24,483 nucleotides of DNA from Phialocephala subalpina. Its lineage: Eukaryota; Ascomycota; Leotiomycetes; Helotiales; Mollisiaceae. The notes beneath the pieces are model-generated. The model saw only the letters and a list, made by a program, of their open reading frames with translations, had not been told where the DNA came from and did no database searches. Positions 20,180-24,483 of this stretch are shown piece after piece. Position 1 is the stretch's first letter. Every line of letters begins with the position of its first letter. A program made the translations under genes and the position numbers. The stretch spans positions 181,253-205,735 of the forward strand of contig FJOG01000014.1 of the NCBI GenBank assembly GCA_900073065.1. Direction: 5' to 3'.

Positions 20180-20900
20180 AAGCACGGGCAATAAGACTAC
20201 GAAATACCCCTTTAAAACGGAAAAGAATTATTATATTTACTTATTTACTAAATATCGATAGACGATTTAAAAACGCTTAAAAAATATATCGACGAGAATA
20301 TAGCGAAAGGATTTATACGATTATCGACTTTGCTAATAAGAAGCCTAATACTATTCGTACTAAAAAAAGATGGAACGAAATAATTATATATTGATTATCG
20401 GAAAATCAACGAAATTACTATCAAAAATCGATATTTATTGCCGCTAGTAAACGAGTTACGCGATAGACTTTAAAGAGCTAAAATCTTTAGTAAATTGGAC
20501 TTACGTAGAGCTTATAATTTGGTTCGAATAAAGGAAGGAAAAGAATAGAAGATAGCGTTTAAAACAAGGCACGGATATTACGAGTATTTAATTATACCCT
20601 TTAGACTAATTAATGCGCCTACTACGTGTATACGCATAATAAATACCGTTTTACGGCCATTTTTAGATATTACGATTATTTATTATTTAAACGATATTTT
20701 AATATACTTTAAAACGCTTGCTAAATATATTAACGATATTAAAATAGTATTAATTACTCTAAAGGATACGAATTTAATTTATAAATTTAAAAAGTGCGAA
20801 TTTTATATAGAAAAGATAGACTTTTTAAATTATATAGTTTTAATTGAAGGTTTATCGATAGACCCTACGAAAGTATCGATAGTACTCAATTAGTAAGTAC
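20180..20900 (+). pseudogene. Reverse transcriptase remnant
   Basis: Clear Ty3/gypsy RT blocks in order: YIDENIAKGFIR, KKDGTK, IDYRKINEITIKNRYLLP, KIFSKLDLRRAYN, TRHGYYEYLIIPF, then YYLNDILIYF at 20681-20710 and FLNYIVLIEGLSIDPTKV. The catalytic YxDD reads Y-L-N-D (20684-20695), the first Asp being Asn by a GAC-to-AAC change. TAA/TAG codons replace Gln/Trp-type positions. It would have copied the genomic RNA. Confidence 0.93.
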
Positions 20901-21079
20901 TTAAGACAATTAAAGACGTATAGTCTTTTTTAGGATTTGCGAATTTCTATTGTCGCTTCGTGCAAAAGTACTTTGCGGTAATAGCCCTTTTAACGGAATT
21001 AACGAAGAAAAACTAAACATTTGAGTAGACGGATAAAGTTTAACGTACTTTTGATTAGCTCAAATAACGCTTCATAAAA

Positions 21080-21330
21080 GCACCGTTCTTTCTTACGTTC
21101 GATCCAAATAAATATATCGTTATCGAGACGAACGCATCGGATTTTGCAATTAGCGTAGTATTTAATTAGTTTAATGAGCAAAACAAATAATAATTAATCG
21201 CATATTATTTTCGCAAAATATTATTAATAGAATTAAACTACGAGATTTACGATAAAGAGTTATTTACGATTATAAAAGCGTTTCAAATATAAAGAATTTA
21301 TTTAAAAAGATCGAAATATTAAATATAAAT
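21080..21330 (+). pseudogene. RNase H remnant
   Basis: FFLTFDPNKYIVIETNASDF at 21088-21147 is the start of a gypsy RNase H; the catalytic-region TDAS reads TNAS. AYYFRKILLIELNYEIYDKE and LFTIIKAF follow, as usual in this class. Frame is shared with RT. Confidence 0.88.
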
Positions 21331-21739
21331 ATATATTAATTATAAGAATTTAATATTTTTTATTATAACGAAAGAATTCAATCGAAAATAAATACGTTAA
21401 ATTAAAACGTTAATTATATATAACTTTAAAATTTCATATATTAAAAAATCGAAAAACGATAAAGCGAATACTTTTAATCGGAAATTAGAATATTAAAATA
21501 ATATTAAACTATTTTTATACGCGATACTTAAAGAGGTCGAAGGCGGTTTAGTATTTAACGGGGTAATAATTATTACTATTTCGAGGTTAATCGATATAAC
21601 GTTTATCGATAATTTCAAGGAAAATTACGATAAAGACTTTATCGCAAAAATGGCTTTATAATATTTAATGGGGCTTTTTACGAATGAGTTTAGGATATTA
21701 CGATTCCAAGGGAAACTTTATATTCTTAAGAATCTTTAA

Positions 21740-22500
21740 TTAGAATTTATTAAAATATAATATAAACTTTTAATTTATAGTTATTAAGGAATTACGAAGA
21801 CTATAAAGCGGATCTCTAAAGATTTCTATATTTTAAAATTCAAAGGGAAAACTATCGAAGTTATTAGTAAATGCGATACGTATATTCGGAATAAAACCGC
21901 GAAGTATACTTTTTATAGTAATATACGATCATTAAATATACTTTTAAGCGCTTAGAAGTTTATTGCTTAAGATTTCGTAGTAAAATTACTATTTTCGAGA
22001 AAATCGATATTAAGTATTAAATATGACGCTATTTTTGTGATCACGGATAAACTCACAAAATACGTATATATGATTCTATACTTTGAGATATATATGGTAA
22101 AAGATTTAGTTTATATATTCTTACGAATTATAATAGTTAATTATAAAGTATTAAACGAGATTATCTTAAATCGAAATAAGTTCTTTACTTCGAAATTCTA
22201 AATTACTTTAATCGCATTACTAAGAATTAAATAAAAGTTTTTAATAGCTTTTTATTTCTAAATAAACGGATAAATAAAACGATTAAATCAAATAATAGAA
22301 ATATATTTCCGTTATTACGTTAATTACTAATAAAATAATTAGGCGGAATTCTTACTATTAGTATAATTCGCATATAATAGCGCAGTAATAAAGAGTACGA
22401 AAGTCTCGCCTTTTTACGCTAATTATAAGTATAAACTTAAAGTATACTAAATACCGTACTTAATAAAGTCGAAAGTATAAAATACTAAGATTTAAATCGA
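21740..22500 (+). pseudogene. Integrase remnant
   Basis: The N-terminal zinc-binding part is recognisable (GITKTIKRISKDFYIL ... KCDTYIRNKTAK), with the second Cys of the CxxC changed to Tyr and His-type positions to Tyr. The core has YDAIFVITDKLTKYVY near 22020-22070 with the first Asp kept. The second catalytic Asp region reads LNRNKFFTSKF (Asp to Asn). LNQIIEIYFRYYVNY keeps the Glu. Later, FAYNSAVIKSTKVSPFYANY is the standard gypsy integrase end block. Confidence 0.9.
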
Positions 22501-22849
22501 TAAATTAAAGTTTTTACGCGAAAAACTCGTAAAAAATATATAATTTATAGCTATTAAATCAATATTATACTATAATAAGCATCGTAATATAGAATTTACG
22601 CTTAAAGAAAAAGATAAAGTTTATTTAATTCGTCGGAATATTAAAATAAAACGATCAAATAATAAATTAAATTATAAGAAAATTAAATTATATAAAATCA
22701 AGAAAATTAAAAGTCTAATTAATTATAAACTCGTTTTATTTAAAAATATGAATATATATCTAATATTTCATATATCCCTCCTCGAATTAATATTATTAAG
22801 AGCGCCGTAAACTTTAGAGATTGAAATCGAACTAATTAATTTAAACGCC

Positions 22850-22990
22850 AAATACGATATAAAAGAAATTTTAGACTATTAATACGTTAAAAATCAAATT
22901 AAGTATTTAATCAAATAGTAAGAATACTTACATTCGAAAAATACATAGGAACTTAAACGGAACCTCAATTACTATAAGAGACTTAAAGCG
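22850..22990 (+). pseudogene. C-terminal chromodomain remnant of pol
   Basis: After integrase and the linker FHISLLE, the same frame gives YDIKEILDY, NQIKYLIK, then two stops where W and G are expected, EYLHSKNT, a stop in the Trp position, ELKRNLNYY and LKAFH. This matches the chromodomain scheme with YxVExILD, YLVKWxGY, NTWEP and L..F. In chromoviruses this module directs integration to marked chromatin. Confidence 0.82.
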
Positions 22991-23015
22991 TTCCACTATC
23001 AAAACTCGGGTTTAC

Positions 23016-23384
23016 TTAAAAAAAGAAGTCGGCCATTTCGAATTCAAAAACGTCCAACTCGAAAGTAAGCAACCAAGAAGTAAAGGGATTCGGCACGGGA
23101 TCCAAAAGAGATTTAAGAGCAACTACTAAGACTCTCTTAAATCGAGGACTACAAAAGAAACGACAAACGGGCCTACGGACTACTACTTCCAAGTAACCCG
23201 CAAAGTCGCACGAGCGTTTAGAACGAATACACTCGGAGTAACGCAGTGATATAAACTTATCGAGAAAGCACCGGCGGGCGTAGTTCTTGCAATGGGAATA
23301 CGTCTTAGTAGGACGCTCTAACCCTTCGATACGCAAAGCGAGCGCCAGCCTCTCTTTTCTTTTCCTATGTGCAATAGGCGACAT
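23016..23384 (-). CDS. Antisense Cys-rich ORF between pol and the 3' LTR
   Basis: A 122-codon frame opens with ATG at 23384 and stays free of stops on the strand opposite gag-pol, while the sense frames here are full of stops. It is rich in Lys/Arg at the start. It then has Cys32-X2-Tyr35-X3-Cys39-X9-Tyr49-X2-Cys52-X6-Cys59. Tyr35 and Tyr49 are TAT/TAC codons that one G-to-A change would make from Cys, which would restore two CxxC pairs. Local GC is visibly higher than in pol. It may be an accessory gene carried by the element, perhaps a small zinc-binding protein; I cannot name it. It could also be a chance frame. Expression is not known. Confidence 0.4.
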   Translation of the reverse strand: MSPIAHRKRKERLALALRIEGLERPTKTYSHCKNYARRCFLDKFISLRYSECIRSKRSCDFAGYLEVVVRRPVCRFFCSPRFKRVLVVALKSLLDPVPNPFTSWLLTFELDVFEFEMADFFF

Positions 23385-23470
23385 AACGAAGAACGATGAG
23401 AAGGAGGAAAAGATGTAGCCTAAAAACGATATTTCTTTACCCTGATTTAAGCGTCGGGACTACGCTAGCT

Positions 23471-23483
23471 AGAAGAGGGATAA
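23471..23483 (+). other. Polypurine tract
   Basis: AGAAGAGGGATAA ends directly at the 3' LTR start. A purine run at this place primes plus-strand synthesis in LTR retrotransposons. Confidence 0.75.
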
Positions 23484-23832
23484 TGTTACGACTCACATGA
23501 CCTAGTGGACCATAAGCTTAGTAAGCGAGTAAGCTCGCCTACAGTAGACCCTAGGGTCATGGGAAGCACGGGACTTAGTGGTCACGTGATGGAGTCCCAA
23601 ACGATGGAGTCTTAGAACGGTCAGGGACTCTACCCTTTTAAACTCCAGTAAGCAGGAAGGTTCTATATAGGTAGACAAGATGCCCTTAGATAGGAGCTTC
23701 GTACTCAATTCAAATACAATATTTTAATACTATACTTAGTAATAAGGTTTAAACGTTACTCTTCCGTGGAATCACCTAGTCCTTATCACATATAACCAAC
23801 CTTACAATTAGCTGGTCGAGCCAACCGTTACA
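23484..23832 (+). repeat. 3' LTR (349 bp)
   Basis: Begins TGTTACG and ends CGTTACA, giving the imperfect terminal inverted pair TGTTACG/TGTAACG. It is the better preserved of the two LTRs: at about 23 of the 30 differences the 5' copy carries A or T, at about 7 this copy does. Confidence 0.95.
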
Positions 23833-23837
23833 GCACG
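23833..23837 (+). repeat. Target site duplication, right copy (GCACG)
   Basis: Exact copy of 17444-17448, directly after the 3' LTR. Confidence 0.9.
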
Positions 23838-24483
23838 TGCCATTAAGTAATTTATGCGAGAATACCAAAAATCTCAATTGCAATCGACTAAGTGTGGCAA
23901 TCCTCTCCTCCTATTTATTTACTTATTTACTTACGTAACTACGCATTATTACTACTCGTATTTGAGCTTCCCAAAGTAAACTTTGCAAAATAAATCGATT
24001 AGACGACTTAAATCAATCAATTGTAGTAAGTTGATAAAGTAGTAAGCTTTCGAGTACTATTTATATACGAGAACACTAAAAAATTAATATTAAAATACGA
24101 TCGCTAAATTAAAATTTTTAATCAAAAATTCAATTACTTGTATTATAATAACTACTAATTGAATTCTTATAAAAAGAAGGTTATTAAAATACATTTAATT
24201 GATTTTATAAGAATATAAAATAATATTAAAACTTTTATAAATAAAATAATCTAATAATATTATATTAATATTAATTTTATTTTATTAATATTGGTTTAAT
24301 TTTATTAGCGCTAGCTTAGCGCCATTAGTAATTATTAGTAATTAATTAATATTATTTTAATATTAGAAACTAATTAGTATTATTATTAATATTAATTTTA
24401 ATTTAATAATTTTTTTAAAAAAAAATTTTATTAATATTTTTTTAATTTATATAATTTGATTTTCTTATAATTTAATTTATTTT
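23838..24483. repeat. Right flank grading into an AT-rich block
   Basis: About 230 bp of intermediate composition, including a TATTTATTTACTTATTTACTTA run, passes into nearly pure A/T from about 24070 to the window end. A short GC-containing spot, GCGCTAGCTTAGCGCCATTAG at 24308-24328, stands out. No gene. Confidence 0.65.

Larger units (their letters stand above)
17449..23832 (+). mobile_element. Ty3/gypsy LTR retrotransposon with chromodomain, RIP-inactivated
   Basis: Full-length element of 6384 bp bounded by two 349-bp LTRs and a GCACG duplication. The internal part, read in one frame, gives gag with a CCHC-type knuckle position, protease, reverse transcriptase, RNase H, integrase and a C-terminal chromodomain. 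The order PR-RT-RH-IN marks Ty3/gypsy (Metaviridae), and the chromodomain places it with the chromoviruses. It is dead: dozens of in-frame TAA/TAG and missense changes of the C-to-T/G-to-A type. The domain blocks I checked stay in the same frame, so indels are absent or balanced. A purine tract precedes the 3' LTR; I could not identify a convincing primer-binding site after the 5' LTR. Confidence 0.95.

Overview
The window reads as a filamentous ascomycete (Pezizomycotina) chromosome segment. The genes carry short introns (about 46-73 nt, plus one of 296 nt) with GTRWGY-type donors. They include SUR7/PalI-family, SYLF/Ysc84 and Zn2Cys6 fungal-type proteins. The right half shows repeat-induced point mutation (RIP): C-to-T and G-to-A decay with CpA/TpG loss, and AT-rich blocks. 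A member of Leotiomycetes is possible, but that is a guess.

Left half (1-12050), ordinary gene-bearing DNA with four well-supported multi-exon genes. (i) A SUR7/PalI-family four-TM protein on the minus strand (1689-2996). (ii) A SYLF/Ysc84-like protein on the plus strand (4238-5173), head-to-head with (i); both families act at the plasma membrane/cortical actin. (iii) An 848-aa Zn2Cys6 transcription factor on the minus strand (5814-8828). (iv) A 507-aa MFS sugar-porter on the plus strand (9592-11292), divergent from (iii) across a 763-bp intergenic region. Region 1-1688 holds no gene I can support.

Right half (12050-24483), a repeat compartment. Extremely AT-rich blocks (12050-13215, with an assembly gap of 337 N; 15780-17290; 24070-24483) enclose an island of normal composition at about 13230-15670. 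The island carries an unrecognised gene with two hydrophobic segments, a poly-alanine tract and a basic C-terminal domain (13651-14507), and a broken minus-strand copy of a multi-copy fungal family (15066-15616).

From 17449 to 23832 lies one complete Ty3/gypsy-order LTR retrotransposon. It has 349-bp LTRs, a 5-bp target duplication (GCACG), gag, protease, RT, RNase H, integrase and a C-terminal chromodomain. The domains checked all lie in one reading frame but are riddled with stops and missense changes that look like RIP transitions. All four CCHC zinc-knuckle ligands read as Tyr, and the RT YxDD box reads YLND. A 122-codon antisense ORF with Cys-pair motifs sits between pol and the 3' LTR and is still open.

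The most unusual items are the orphan poly-Ala/membrane gene on the GC island, the antisense Cys-rich ORF in the retroelement, and the clean RIP record of the element. I see no CRISPR array, rRNA or convincing tRNA.
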